The position numbers and the translations under genes are program-made. Positions 1 to 6,005 of a stretch of DNA of 7,081 nucleotides are shown in pieces (the stretch's first letter is position 1; each line of letters opens with the position of its first letter). The DNA comes from Gammaproteobacteria bacterium CG22_combo_CG10-13_8_21_14_all_40_8 (lineage in GTDB: Bacteria > Pseudomonadota > Gammaproteobacteria > Enterobacterales > GCA-002770795), in assembly GCA_002770795.1 (NCBI GenBank), contig PCTP01000178.1, positions 12,409 through 19,489 of the forward strand, given 5' to 3'. The notes beneath the pieces were generated by a model that did not search any database, was not told the origin of the DNA, and saw only the letters and a program-made list of their open reading frames with translations.

Positions 1-147
1 GGCAATCAACATATCCGTTGTAACGACTAAATGATGTGTAGAAGGTATTTCGAGAATGGCGGCATCATCTCCAATACCTAAGATAACTTCACTGCGCGGC
101 TCATCCCACCCAGTAAAATATTGTTGGATAATATCAAATTCACCCAT
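1..147 (-). CDS. thiL: Thiamine-monophosphate kinase, N-terminal 49 codons (cut by window edge)
   Basis: ThiL uses ATP to phosphorylate thiamine monophosphate to thiamine diphosphate, the active cofactor, in the cytoplasm. Only the first 49 residues are present and the frame is open to base 1. It begins MGEFDIIQQYF, the usual ThiL opening (GEF followed by an amphipathic helix). It then shows GIGDDAAIL at residues 24-32, the conserved Mg-ATP binding motif with the Asp pair D27/D28. TTDMLIA at 43-49 is the second conserved acidic strand. The ATG at 145-147 is preceded by AAGGA (157-161 on the plus strand) with 9 bases between. It starts 29 bases after the nusB stop, and the nusB-thiL pair is common in proteobacteria. 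The catalytic C-terminal part is outside the window, so completeness cannot be judged. Confidence 0.93.
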   Translation of the reverse strand, partial: MGEFDIIQQYFTGWDEPRSEVILGIGDDAAILEIPSTHHLVVTTDMLIA

Positions 148-176
148 GATTATTTGTCCTTAGATTTTGCAATAGA

Positions 177-653
177 TTATCGTGCTGCCTGAGAAAACTC
201 TAATGGCCTTAAATCTTTGGCGACTTTATCCACAACCCCATTAATAAATTTATGACCATCCGTTGCGCCAAATAATTTAGCAAGATCGACAGCTTCATTA
301 ATCACCACACGGTAAGGAACATCTAATCGGCATTTCAATTCATAGGTCGCCATTCTTAAAATCGCGCATTCTACAGGATCCATTGATTGCATAGAGCGGC
401 TCATATGAATTTCTAAACACTCGTCAAGTTGTGAGACTTGTTGGGGAATTGCATGTAACAATTCTTGGAAATAAAGCACATCCACTTTATTCCAAGAGTT
501 ATCTTGTAAAAATTGATTCTCAATATCAATCAGCGCATTACCGCTTAATTGCCATTGATAAAGCGCTTGAAGTACCCGTTGGCGCGCTTTTTTACGAGCG
601 CCAGGACTCATTTTGACGGCTTTTGCTGGCTGATTTGTTGAGGTGTCGTTCAT
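177..653 (-). CDS. nusB: Transcription antitermination factor NusB
   Basis: NusB is an all-helical RNA-binding protein. With NusE (ribosomal protein S10) it binds boxA RNA and promotes antitermination, chiefly in rRNA operons. The 158 residues show the family signatures in order: the Arg/Lys-rich first helix ARKKARQRVLQALYQWQLS (19-37), DVLYFQELL (58-66), the core helix ECAILRMATYEL (95-106), and the C-terminal stretch DVPYRVVINEAVDLAKLFG (111-129) followed by HKFINGVVDKVA (134-145). It is longer than E. coli NusB (139 aa), mostly from about 14 extra N-terminal residues. Met15 aligns with the usual start and is an alternative initiator, but I see no ribosome binding site before it. The first ATG overlaps the ribH stop as ATGA, which fits translational coupling. 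Pairing with ribH is typical of proteobacteria. Confidence 0.96.
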   Translation of the reverse strand: MNDTSTNQPAKAVKMSPGARKKARQRVLQALYQWQLSGNALIDIENQFLQDNSWNKVDVLYFQELLHAIPQQVSQLDECLEIHMSRSMQSMDPVECAILRMATYELKCRLDVPYRVVINEAVDLAKLFGATDGHKFINGVVDKVAKDLRPLEFSQAAR

Positions 654-1114
654 TTAATTTCTTCTAGTAAGTTGACCATTTCAAGGGCGGCTAAAGCGGC
701 TTCAGCGCCTTTGTTTCCAGCCTTGGTTCCTGCTCTTTCAATCGCCTGTTCAATGCTATCCACGGTCAGCACACCGAAGGAAACGGGGATATCTTTAGCG
801 AGACTCACCTGAGCTAAACCTTTCACACATTCACCAGCCACATATTCAAAATGAGGCGTACCACCTCGAATCACGGCTCCAAGCGCAATAATGGCCTGAT
901 AAGTACCTTTTGATGCTAATCTTTGTGCCGCGATAGGCATTTCGAAGGCACCGGGAACTCTCACGATATCGATTTGCGATTCGGCAATACCATGACGCAT
1001 CAACACATCTTTGGCACCCGAAACAAGGCTTTCAACGACAAAACTATTAAACCGTCCAACCAATAAAACGTACTTGGCTTGATTAGCGATCAATTGACCT
1101 TCAAATGTAGGCAT
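650..1114 (-). CDS. ribH: 6,7-dimethyl-8-ribityllumazine synthase
   Basis: RibH condenses 5-amino-6-ribitylaminouracil with 3,4-dihydroxy-2-butanone 4-phosphate to give 6,7-dimethyl-8-ribityllumazine, the penultimate step of riboflavin synthesis. It usually forms pentamers or 60-mer shells. The 154-residue length is normal. Visible motifs are GRFN (20-23), VPGAFEMP (53-60), the phosphate-binding loop LGAVIRGGTPHFEYVAGE (78-95) containing catalytic His88, and FGVLTVDSIEQAIERAGTKAGNKG (113-136). The start ATG lies two bases after the ribBA stop. It has GAGGA (1121-1125 on the plus strand) 6 bases upstream, inside the ribBA end, so translation is probably coupled. Its product feeds RibE in the same cluster. 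Note that E. coli literature often calls this gene ribE. Confidence 0.97.
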   Translation of the reverse strand: MPTFEGQLIANQAKYVLLVGRFNSFVVESLVSGAKDVLMRHGIAESQIDIVRVPGAFEMPIAAQRLASKGTYQAIIALGAVIRGGTPHFEYVAGECVKGLAQVSLAKDIPVSFGVLTVDSIEQAIERAGTKAGNKGAEAALAALEMVNLLEEIK

Positions 1115-1116
1115 GG

Positions 1117-2229
1117 TTATTCCTCGTTAGTAACGTATCCAACAACTTCAAGATTAAAGCCTGAAAGGGCGCGATATTTTTTCTCTTCACTCATTAGACG
1201 CATTTTATGCACGCCCAATTCGCTCAGTATCTGAGAGCCCACGCCAATAGTTCTTGAACCTGATGTTAAATTAATAGGGATAGTATTTTCACCCCGATCT
1301 TCTCGGGCAAATTGTTCGAGTTGAGACAATAGGGATTCTGGTGACTCGCGTCCCGACAAAACTAAAATAACGCCGCAACCCTCTTTAGCAACTCGAGCCA
1401 AGGTTTTATTCAAGGGCCACGCACTGGCGCCTTTGCGAATACCAAATAATCGATCACTTTTAGTATCAGCCATATGGACTCTAACCAAAGTCGGCTCGGA
1501 AGGATCTGGCTGCCCCATGACTAAGGCGAAATGCAGTTGTTGATCAATGGTGTCTTTGAACCAATGTAATCTAAAATCGCCAAACTCTGTCGGCCAAGCA
1601 CATTGATCGACTTGTTCAACGGTTTTTTCATTGATGGCACGATATTCAATCAAATCGGCAATGGTACCCATTTTTAATTGATGTTCTTGTGCAAATTTTT
1701 CCAAATCGGAGCGTCGTGCCATGCTACCGTCTTCATTTAATATTTCAACAATAACAGCTGCCGCTTCGTGACCCGCTAACTTAGCCAGATCACAGCCAGC
1801 TTCGGTATGACCAGCTCGCGTTAACACGCCACCAGATTGTGCCATCAAAGGGAAGATATGCCCTGGTTGTACCAGATCAGCGGCAGATGCATCTTTAGCA
1901 ACAGCAACGGAAACAGTTTTGGCTCGATCTTCCGCAGAAATACCAGTCGTCACACCCTTGGCAGCCTCTATGGAAACAGTGAAATTGGTGGAATAATTGG
2001 CACCATTGTTATGCACCATTAACGGCAAACTAAGTTGTTCACAACGTTCTTTGGTTAGCGTTAGACAGATAAGTCCACGCCCATAACGCGCCATAAAATT
2101 AATCATTTGTGGTGTGACACAGCTGGCTGAGATAACAAGATCGCCTTCATTTTCTCGATCTTCGTCATCCATCAGAATAACCATCTTGCCTTGGCGGATG
2201 TCTTCGATAATTTCTTGAATATTATTCAA
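1117..2229 (-). CDS. ribBA: 3,4-dihydroxy-2-butanone 4-phosphate synthase with degenerate GTP cyclohydrolase II-like C-terminal domain
   Basis: The N-terminal domain (about residues 1-200) is RibB, which converts ribulose 5-phosphate to 3,4-dihydroxy-2-butanone 4-phosphate plus formate. It carries the metal and substrate motif DDEDRENEGD (21-30), RYGRGLICLTL (48-58), and GVLTRAGHTEAGCDLAKLAG (134-153) with the metal-binding His141. These active-site motifs look intact. The C-terminal domain (about 209-366) resembles GTP cyclohydrolase II in layout: VRVHMADTKSDRLFG at 249-263, and HKMRLMS near 341. All three zinc cysteines of RibA are replaced (D255, K266, A268 by hand alignment with E. coli RibA), and the RQEGRNIG substrate motif is absent. 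This matches the RibBX type described in proteobacteria, where this half lacks cyclohydrolase activity. The start is TTG: it is the only ATG/GTG/TTG codon between an in-frame upstream stop and the first conserved motif. AAGAG lies 7 bases before it. Confidence 0.95.
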   Translation of the reverse strand: MNNIQEIIEDIRQGKMVILMDDEDRENEGDLVISASCVTPQMINFMARYGRGLICLTLTKERCEQLSLPLMVHNNGANYSTNFTVSIEAAKGVTTGISAEDRAKTVSVAVAKDASAADLVQPGHIFPLMAQSGGVLTRAGHTEAGCDLAKLAGHEAAAVIVEILNEDGSMARRSDLEKFAQEHQLKMGTIADLIEYRAINEKTVEQVDQCAWPTEFGDFRLHWFKDTIDQQLHFALVMGQPDPSEPTLVRVHMADTKSDRLFGIRKGASAWPLNKTLARVAKEGCGVILVLSGRESPESLLSQLEQFAREDRGENTIPINLTSGSRTIGVGSQILSELGVHKMRLMSEEKKYRALSGFNLEVVGYVTNEE

Positions 2230-2236
2230 CGTAAAA

Positions 2237-2241
2237 CTCTT
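2237..2241 (-). promoter_or_regulatory. Ribosome binding site for the TTG start of ribBA
   Basis: The minus strand reads AAGAG, 7 bases before the TTG at 2227-2229. The family needs about 15-20 residues before GKMVILMDDEDRENEG, and there is no ATG or GTG in frame between the upstream TAG and that motif. The site and the TTG therefore support each other. A moderate Shine-Dalgarno with a TTG codon suggests limited initiation. Confidence 0.6.
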
Positions 2242-2275
2242 ATTAAAGGATTGAAAAATTATTAATCTTGTTTGC

Positions 2276-2304
2276 CTCTAACGCCTAACGATTGGTCAGT
2301 AGAG
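2276..2304 (-). repeat. Inverted repeat / hairpin in the ribBA leader
   Basis: On the minus strand CTCTA at the 5' end pairs perfectly with TAGAG at the 3' end. Inside, CTGAC pairs with GTTAG (one G-T pair) around the loop CAATC, leaving a 4-base bulge GCGT on the 3' side. The structure would lie at or near the 5' end of a transcript from the -10 at 2317-2322, about 50 bases before the ribBA start. There is no immediate U-run; the nearest T5 is about 17 bases downstream, so it does not look like an intrinsic terminator. It does not match the FMN riboswitch. Function unknown, and the fold may be fortuitous. Confidence 0.4.
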
Positions 2305-2325
2305 CGCTAAAGTAGGATTATAGCG
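2305..2325. promoter_or_regulatory. Short palindrome spanning the ribBA -10 hexamer (possible operator)
   Basis: The arms CGCTA and TAGCG are perfect 5-base inverted repeats separated by 11 bases, a 21-base spacing typical of dimeric repressor sites. The TATAAT hexamer starts within one arm. Position over the -10 is where a repressor would block transcription. The arms are short, so chance is a real alternative and no known regulator consensus is recognised. Confidence 0.22.
2317..2322 (-). promoter_or_regulatory. Candidate -10 element (TATAAT) of an internal promoter for ribBA-ribH-nusB-thiL
   Basis: The minus strand has a perfect TATAAT hexamer just after the ribE stop, about 90 bases before the ribBA start. 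The -35 side is poor: GGGTTT lies at 17 bases, and the better-looking TTGATT is only 13 bases away, too close for a standard sigma-70 site. It could be an internal promoter that boosts the downstream half of the cluster, possibly activator dependent. No TGn extension is present. Confidence 0.4.
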
Positions 2326-2333
2326 GAAAACTG

Positions 2334-3026
2334 TTAATCAAACCCCAAATCATTCAATTTTTCTCGGGTAAGACCCATTTTTTTAACTGTTTTATCCTGA
2401 TTAGGCGGTGTCTGACAATGCTCAGCCTCAAAACTCAATAGTCGTTCGGTATAACGAGCAAGGAGATCAACTTCCAAATTCACCTCTGTGCCCAGTTGGT
2501 ATCGATCAATATGAGTGTTGCACAGAGAATGCGGCACGATGGTCAAACGAAAGCGAGTTGCTGGTGATCCGATAATTTCATTGACTGTTAAACTAACGCC
2601 ATCGACACAAATTGAGCCTTTTGCAGCAATATATTTCATCAGTTCTAGAGGCGGCTCTATAAAAAGATGCAAAATATTGGCCTCAGGCTTGAGCTCAACC
2701 ACTCGACCGATGCCATCTACATGCCCACTCACCAAATGCCCACCTAATCTTGTTGTGGGCAATAAAGCTTGTTCTAAATTAACGCCTTTACCCACGGCAT
2801 AATGTCCAAGGCAGGTGCATTTTAAAGTTTCGGAAGAAACATCGGCAGAAAATTGATGATATTTTTTCTCGATAACTGTTAAACAGACACCATTGACGGC
2901 AATACTATCGCCCAAAGCCACGGTGGAAAAATCAATTTGCTCAGTGCGCACCGTCACTCTGGCATGATTTCCCATAGGATTAATTTGAGAAATAACTCCT
3001 TTGGCTTCGATTAACCCGGTAAACAT
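2334..3026 (-). CDS. ribE: Riboflavin synthase, alpha subunit
   Basis: This enzyme dismutates two molecules of 6,7-dimethyl-8-ribityllumazine into riboflavin and 5-amino-6-ribitylaminouracil, the last step before flavokinase. The 230 residues form two homologous lumazine-binding domains of about 97 residues. Domain 1 starts with the hallmark MFTGLIE (1-7) and has GDSIAVNGVCLTV (39-51). Domain 2 has the linker motif GGHLVSGHVDG (95-105) and KGSICVDGVSLTVNE (136-150). The IVPHSL stretch (163-168) follows. The tail after residue 200 ends MGLTREKLNDLGFD, resembling the 'G(I/L)T-x-E-x-L-x-x-x-GF' ending of many gammaproteobacterial homologues, and makes it longer than the E. coli protein (213 aa). 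The ATG lies one base after the ribD stop, with AGAGG (3036-3040 on the plus strand) 9 bases upstream, so it is clearly co-transcribed with ribD. Older E. coli naming is ribC. Confidence 0.96.
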   Translation of the reverse strand: MFTGLIEAKGVISQINPMGNHARVTVRTEQIDFSTVALGDSIAVNGVCLTVIEKKYHQFSADVSSETLKCTCLGHYAVGKGVNLEQALLPTTRLGGHLVSGHVDGIGRVVELKPEANILHLFIEPPLELMKYIAAKGSICVDGVSLTVNEIIGSPATRFRLTIVPHSLCNTHIDRYQLGTEVNLEVDLLARYTERLLSFEAEHCQTPPNQDKTVKKMGLTREKLNDLGFD

Positions 3027-3027
3027 A

Positions 3028-4212
3028 TTAATGGGCCTCTGGCAAAGGATGGCAAGTGATTTTAAGATCAGGGCCTATAGATCGAACTTGGCTGAACTGC
3101 ATATTCTTGACATCTTTCATGCAATCGATCTCTGGTAGATGGAATAATCCTTTGGCATTATCACCCAATATTTTCGGTGCCATATAGATTTCAAGTTGAT
3201 CCACCCATCCTGCTTTTAACAAAGCACCACTTAATTGGGCACCCGCTTCAATCATCAACTCATTCACTTGATAATTTTGGGATAATCTATAAAGAATGGC
3301 TTCAAGATCTAAATGACCATTGTTCATCGCAACTTCTTCAACCAGAACACCCTGCTGTTTAAATAAGGCGGTTTTTTCACTTTGTATGGGTAAAAAGATA
3401 AGCGCTTGCGCTTCACCATTAAAAAAGGTGCTTTCTGGTGTTAATCTTTGTTGCCCATCAATCACCACTCTCAACGGTTGGCGGGTTTGTTTTCCACAAA
3501 GAGGCTGTTGATAGCCTAAGGACTCTGCTCTTACTGTCATTCTGGGATTATCATGCAAAACCGTTTCGCTTCCAGTGAGAATCGCTGAAACTCTGGCGCG
3601 TAATCTTTGTACATCTTCTCTGGATTCAGCAGAACTTATCCACTGACTTTCACCGCTTTGCATGGCTGTTCGACCATCCAAACTCATGGCCAACTTCATC
3701 ATGACATAGGGTCGACCCAGAGTCATTCTCTGAATAAAACCAGGATTAAGCGCTCTCGCTTCCTGTTCCATCATACCCACTTCGACTTCAATTTGAGCAG
3801 CTTTTAGTTTGGCTATCCCTTGCCCCTGTACCTTTGGATTGGGATCTTGCATAGCAATCACCACCCTGTTAATCCCAGCTAGAATCAATGCATCAGCACA
3901 GGGAGCCGTTAAACCATGATGAGAGCATGGCTCAAGTGTCACATAGCAGGTCGCCCCTAAAGTTTGTTTTTGCTGTTCTTTTGCATTGGCAATAGCAATC
4001 ACTTCTGCATGGGCTTCACCAGCTTTTTGGTGCCATCCTTCCCCGATTATTTGGCCTTCTTTTACTAAAACAGCACCCACTCTGGGATTAGGATCTGTGG
4101 TAAACAGACCCTTTTTTGCCAGTTCAATGGCTCTGGCCATAAAGGAAATATCAAGCATGATAGGAGGCAAAACTCTACCCATTCTGCTCTGTGGATTGTG
4201 TTTGCTTTTCAA
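3028..4212 (-). CDS. ribD: Bifunctional diaminohydroxyphosphoribosylaminopyrimidine deaminase / 5-amino-6-(5-phosphoribosylamino)uracil reductase
   Basis: RibD carries out steps two and three of riboflavin synthesis: zinc-dependent deamination of the pyrimidine made from GTP, then NADPH-dependent reduction of the ribose side chain. Residues are counted from the TTG at 4212. The deaminase domain (about 24-145) has HAE (68-70) and PCSHHGLTAPC (95-105), giving the zinc ligands His68, Cys96 and Cys105 and the proton-shuttling Glu70. The reductase domain (about 167-390) has KLAMSLDGRTAMQSGESQWISS (173-194), LRVVIDG (247-253), the glycine-containing EAGAQLSGALL (322-332) and APKILG (345-350). The start is uncertain. 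TTG at 4212 has AAGGAG 10 bases upstream but overlaps nrdR by 38 bases; ATG at 4182 overlaps the nrdR stop by 8 bases; ATG at 4158 gives 376 residues and best matches E. coli RibD (367 aa, MQDEYYMARA). Confidence 0.95.
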   Translation of the reverse strand: MKSKHNPQSRMGRVLPPIMLDISFMARAIELAKKGLFTTDPNPRVGAVLVKEGQIIGEGWHQKAGEAHAEVIAIANAKEQQKQTLGATCYVTLEPCSHHGLTAPCADALILAGINRVVIAMQDPNPKVQGQGIAKLKAAQIEVEVGMMEQEARALNPGFIQRMTLGRPYVMMKLAMSLDGRTAMQSGESQWISSAESREDVQRLRARVSAILTGSETVLHDNPRMTVRAESLGYQQPLCGKQTRQPLRVVIDGQQRLTPESTFFNGEAQALIFLPIQSEKTALFKQQGVLVEEVAMNNGHLDLEAILYRLSQNYQVNELMIEAGAQLSGALLKAGWVDQLEIYMAPKILGDNAKGLFHLPEIDCMKDVKNMQFSQVRSIGPDLKITCHPLPEAH

Positions 4213-4651
4213 GATCTTCTATCTCCTTACGGAAAGCATTCACATCTTGGAAGTCACGGTAAACTGAGGCAAACCGAACATAGGCGACTTTATCTAAAGA
4301 TCTCAACGCATCCATCACATATTCACCCAACTGTGTTGAATATATTTCTCTCTCACCCAACGCCCTGAGTTTAGAGCAAATGTGGCTGATCTCTTCCTCA
4401 ACCCGCTCAACAGAAACAGGGCGTTTCTCAATGGCTTTAGAAATACCTGATCGGAGTTTATTTTCATCAAATGGTTGGCGAGTGCCGTTTGTTTTTATGA
4501 CTTTAGGCATCACCAACTCGGCGGTTTCAAAAGTCGTAAATCGCTCACCGCATTGCCCACATTCTCGACGTCGACGTACTTGCAGCCCGGAGGCTACAAG
4601 TCTTGAGTCAATGACTTTGGTGTCTTTTTCGGTGCAAAATGGGCAATACAT
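4175..4651 (-). CDS. nrdR: Transcriptional repressor NrdR
   Basis: NrdR is an ATP/dATP-sensing repressor that binds paired NrdR boxes in front of ribonucleotide reductase operons. The 158-residue protein has the complete family architecture. An N-terminal zinc ribbon has Cys3, Cys6, Cys31 and Cys34 (CPFC and CGQC), with the DNA-contacting DSRLVASGLQVRRRRECGQC and RFTTFE (37-42). An ATP-cone domain (about 49-139) follows, with VIKTNGTRQPFDENKLRSGI (51-70), KRPVS (76-80), YSTQLGEYVMDALRSLDKVAYVRFASVYRDF (104-134). The last 20 residues are polar and Glu/Gln rich, as usual. The ATG is preceded by AAGG at 6 bases (4658-4661 on the plus strand) and sits 17 bases after glyA. Its 3' end runs into ribD; the nrdR-rib linkage is widespread. 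I see no NrdR box in the intergenic gaps, so its targets are elsewhere. Confidence 0.97.
   Translation of the reverse strand: MYCPFCTEKDTKVIDSRLVASGLQVRRRRECGQCGERFTTFETAELVMPKVIKTNGTRQPFDENKLRSGISKAIEKRPVSVERVEEEISHICSKLRALGEREIYSTQLGEYVMDALRSLDKVAYVRFASVYRDFQDVNAFRKEIEDLEKQTQSTEQNG
4223..4228 (-). promoter_or_regulatory. Shine-Dalgarno-like AAGGAG inside nrdR, possible ribD ribosome binding site
   Basis: The minus strand reads AAGGAG within nrdR codons for Lys-Glu, 10 bases before the TTG at 4210-4212. It is the strongest ribosome binding sequence near any candidate ribD start. Because it also encodes conserved-looking nrdR residues it may be coincidental. If used, ribD would start within nrdR. 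Confidence 0.4.
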
Positions 4652-4668
4652 AATAAGCCTTAGAATAC

Positions 4669-5925
4669 TTAGGGGTAAACAGGGAAATCTTTGGTCAGAT
4701 TGCCCACTTTAAGTTTTACCGCTTCTACCACGGAAGGATTATTAATATCGTCTAAAATATCACAGATCCAATTGGCCAGCAGTTGAACTTGAGGTTCTTT
4801 CATGCCGCGAGTAGTGACCGCAGGCGTTCCAATTCTAAGACCACTCGTCACAAAAGGTGAACGAGTTTCATTGGGTACAGTGTTTTTGTTCACTGTAATA
4901 TGCGCTCTACCAAGTGCCTCATCTGCTTCTTTACCGGTGAGTCCTTTATCGGTTAAATCTAATAAAAACAAATGGTTTTGAGTGCCACCAGAAACAATCT
5001 GATAGCCTCGTTGTTGAAACTGTTCTACCATGGCTTTGGCATTATTCAATACTTGTTGTTGATAGACTTTAAATTCTGGTTGTTGTGCTTCTTTAAATGC
5101 CAACGCTTTGGCAGCGATAATGTGCATTAAAGGCCCCCCCTGTCCACCAGGAAAAATAGCGGAATTTAATTTCTTTTCAATCTCAGGGTTTGAACGACAT
5201 AAAATCACGCCACCTCTAGGGCCTCTTAATGTTTTATGTGTCGTTGAAGTCACTACATCAGCATAAGGCACGGGATTGGGGTAAAGACCCGCAGCAATCA
5301 AACCCGCCACATGAGCCATGTCGACCATTAAGTAAGCACCTACTTTATCGGCAATTTCTCTAAATCTTTTCCAATCTGCCACACCAGAAAATGCTGAAAA
5401 GCCTGCTAAGATCATTTTAGGTTTATGCACTAAAGCCAATCTTTCTACTTGTTCGTAATCTATATCACCACTGGGTGTTAAACCATATTGAATCGCGTTA
5501 TACATTTTTCCAGAAAAACTCACCGAACTACCATGAGTCAAATGTCCACCTTCATTCAAACTCATCCCTAATACGGTTTCACCCGGTTTTAATAGGGCCA
5601 TATAAGCAGCAGCATTGGCCTGTGAGCCAGAATGAGGTTGCACGTTGGCATAATCAGCACTAAATAACTCTTTGAGGCGATCAATGGCTAATTGTTCAAC
5701 CAAATCCACATATTCGCAACCACCATAATAACGCTTGGAAGGATAACCCTCTGCATATTTGTTTGTTAAAACAGAACCTTGCAACATCATTACCTGTTGA
5801 CTCGCATAGTTTTCAGAGGCGATCAATTCGATATGTTCTTCTTGACGTTGCTTCTCATTCTCTGTGGCATGAAAAACTTCTGGATCAAAGTCTTTTAACT
5901 GTTGAGAAATCTGTTCCGAATTCAT
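4669..5925 (-). CDS. glyA: Serine hydroxymethyltransferase
   Basis: GlyA is a pyridoxal phosphate enzyme of the fold-type I family. It interconverts serine plus tetrahydrofolate with glycine plus 5,10-methylenetetrahydrofolate, the main source of one-carbon units. The 418 residues match the normal length. Motifs in order are IELIASENYAS (32-42), LTNKYAEGYPSKRYYGGCEYVD (53-74) with the catalytic Glu59, HSGSQAN (98-104), GGHLTHG (126-132) with the ring-stacking His128, VDMAHVAGL (201-209) with Asp202 contacting the PLP nitrogen, STTHKTLRGPRGG (227-239) with PLP-binding Lys231, FPGGQGGPLMH (258-268), and SGLRIGTPA (361-369) with the substrate-carboxylate Arg364. It ends in the usual FPVYP. The ATG has AGGG 9 bases upstream (5935-5938 on the plus strand). 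nrdR follows within 17 bases, so the two are probably co-transcribed. The segment at 5134-5140 contains seven consecutive G on the coding strand. Confidence 0.97.
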   Translation of the reverse strand: MNSEQISQQLKDFDPEVFHATENEKQRQEEHIELIASENYASQQVMMLQGSVLTNKYAEGYPSKRYYGGCEYVDLVEQLAIDRLKELFSADYANVQPHSGSQANAAAYMALLKPGETVLGMSLNEGGHLTHGSSVSFSGKMYNAIQYGLTPSGDIDYEQVERLALVHKPKMILAGFSAFSGVADWKRFREIADKVGAYLMVDMAHVAGLIAAGLYPNPVPYADVVTSTTHKTLRGPRGGVILCRSNPEIEKKLNSAIFPGGQGGPLMHIIAAKALAFKEAQQPEFKVYQQQVLNNAKAMVEQFQQRGYQIVSGGTQNHLFLLDLTDKGLTGKEADEALGRAHITVNKNTVPNETRSPFVTSGLRIGTPAVTTRGMKEPQVQLLANWICDILDDINNPSVVEAVKLKVGNLTKDFPVYP

Positions 5926-5965
5926 AAAATGGTGCCCTGTTGGATGGATAATGAAATTTAGGCGT

Positions 5966-5994
5966 ATTGTAAACTATCGCCCACTACTTAGGAA
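5966..5994 (-). promoter_or_regulatory. Weak candidate promoter upstream of glyA
   Basis: The 80-base gap between the TPR gene and glyA holds, on the minus strand, TACAAT as a -10 (5966-5971; five of six consensus bases). TTCCTA serves as a -35 (5989-5994; three of six) at a 17-base spacing. Transcription would start about 33 bases before the glyA ATG. I see no convincing terminator for the TPR gene, nor a glycine riboswitch or a PurR-like site, in this gap. Read-through from the TPR gene remains possible. Confidence 0.33.
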
Positions 5995-6005
5995 GTCATA
6001 AGGCT

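Noticed and set aside
1129..1605. Active GTP cyclohydrolase II domain in RibBA
   Set aside because: All three zinc cysteines and the substrate-binding motif are missing, so only the RibB activity was assigned.
2255..2304. Intrinsic terminator after ribE
   Set aside because: The hairpin is bulged and only moderately GC rich, and the T5 run lies about 17 bases beyond it, too far for an intrinsic terminator.
2230..2333. FMN riboswitch before ribBA
   Set aside because: None of the conserved RFN blocks (such as the AGGG...GGGTGAAATTCCC region or the GCCGAC block) is seen, and the gap is too short.
2515..2802. Plus-strand open frame of 95 codons opposite ribE
   Set aside because: Complementary-strand shadow of the conserved riboflavin synthase gene, with no recognisable domain.
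4380..4712. Plus-strand open frame of 110 codons opposite nrdR
   Set aside because: It is antisense to a fully conserved nrdR, spans the nrdR-glyA joint, has low-complexity Ser/Arg composition and resembles no family.
5926..6005. Glycine riboswitch or PurR operator before glyA
   Set aside because: The gap is only 80 bases, lacks the paired glycine aptamer cores, and has no ACGCAAACG-like palindrome.
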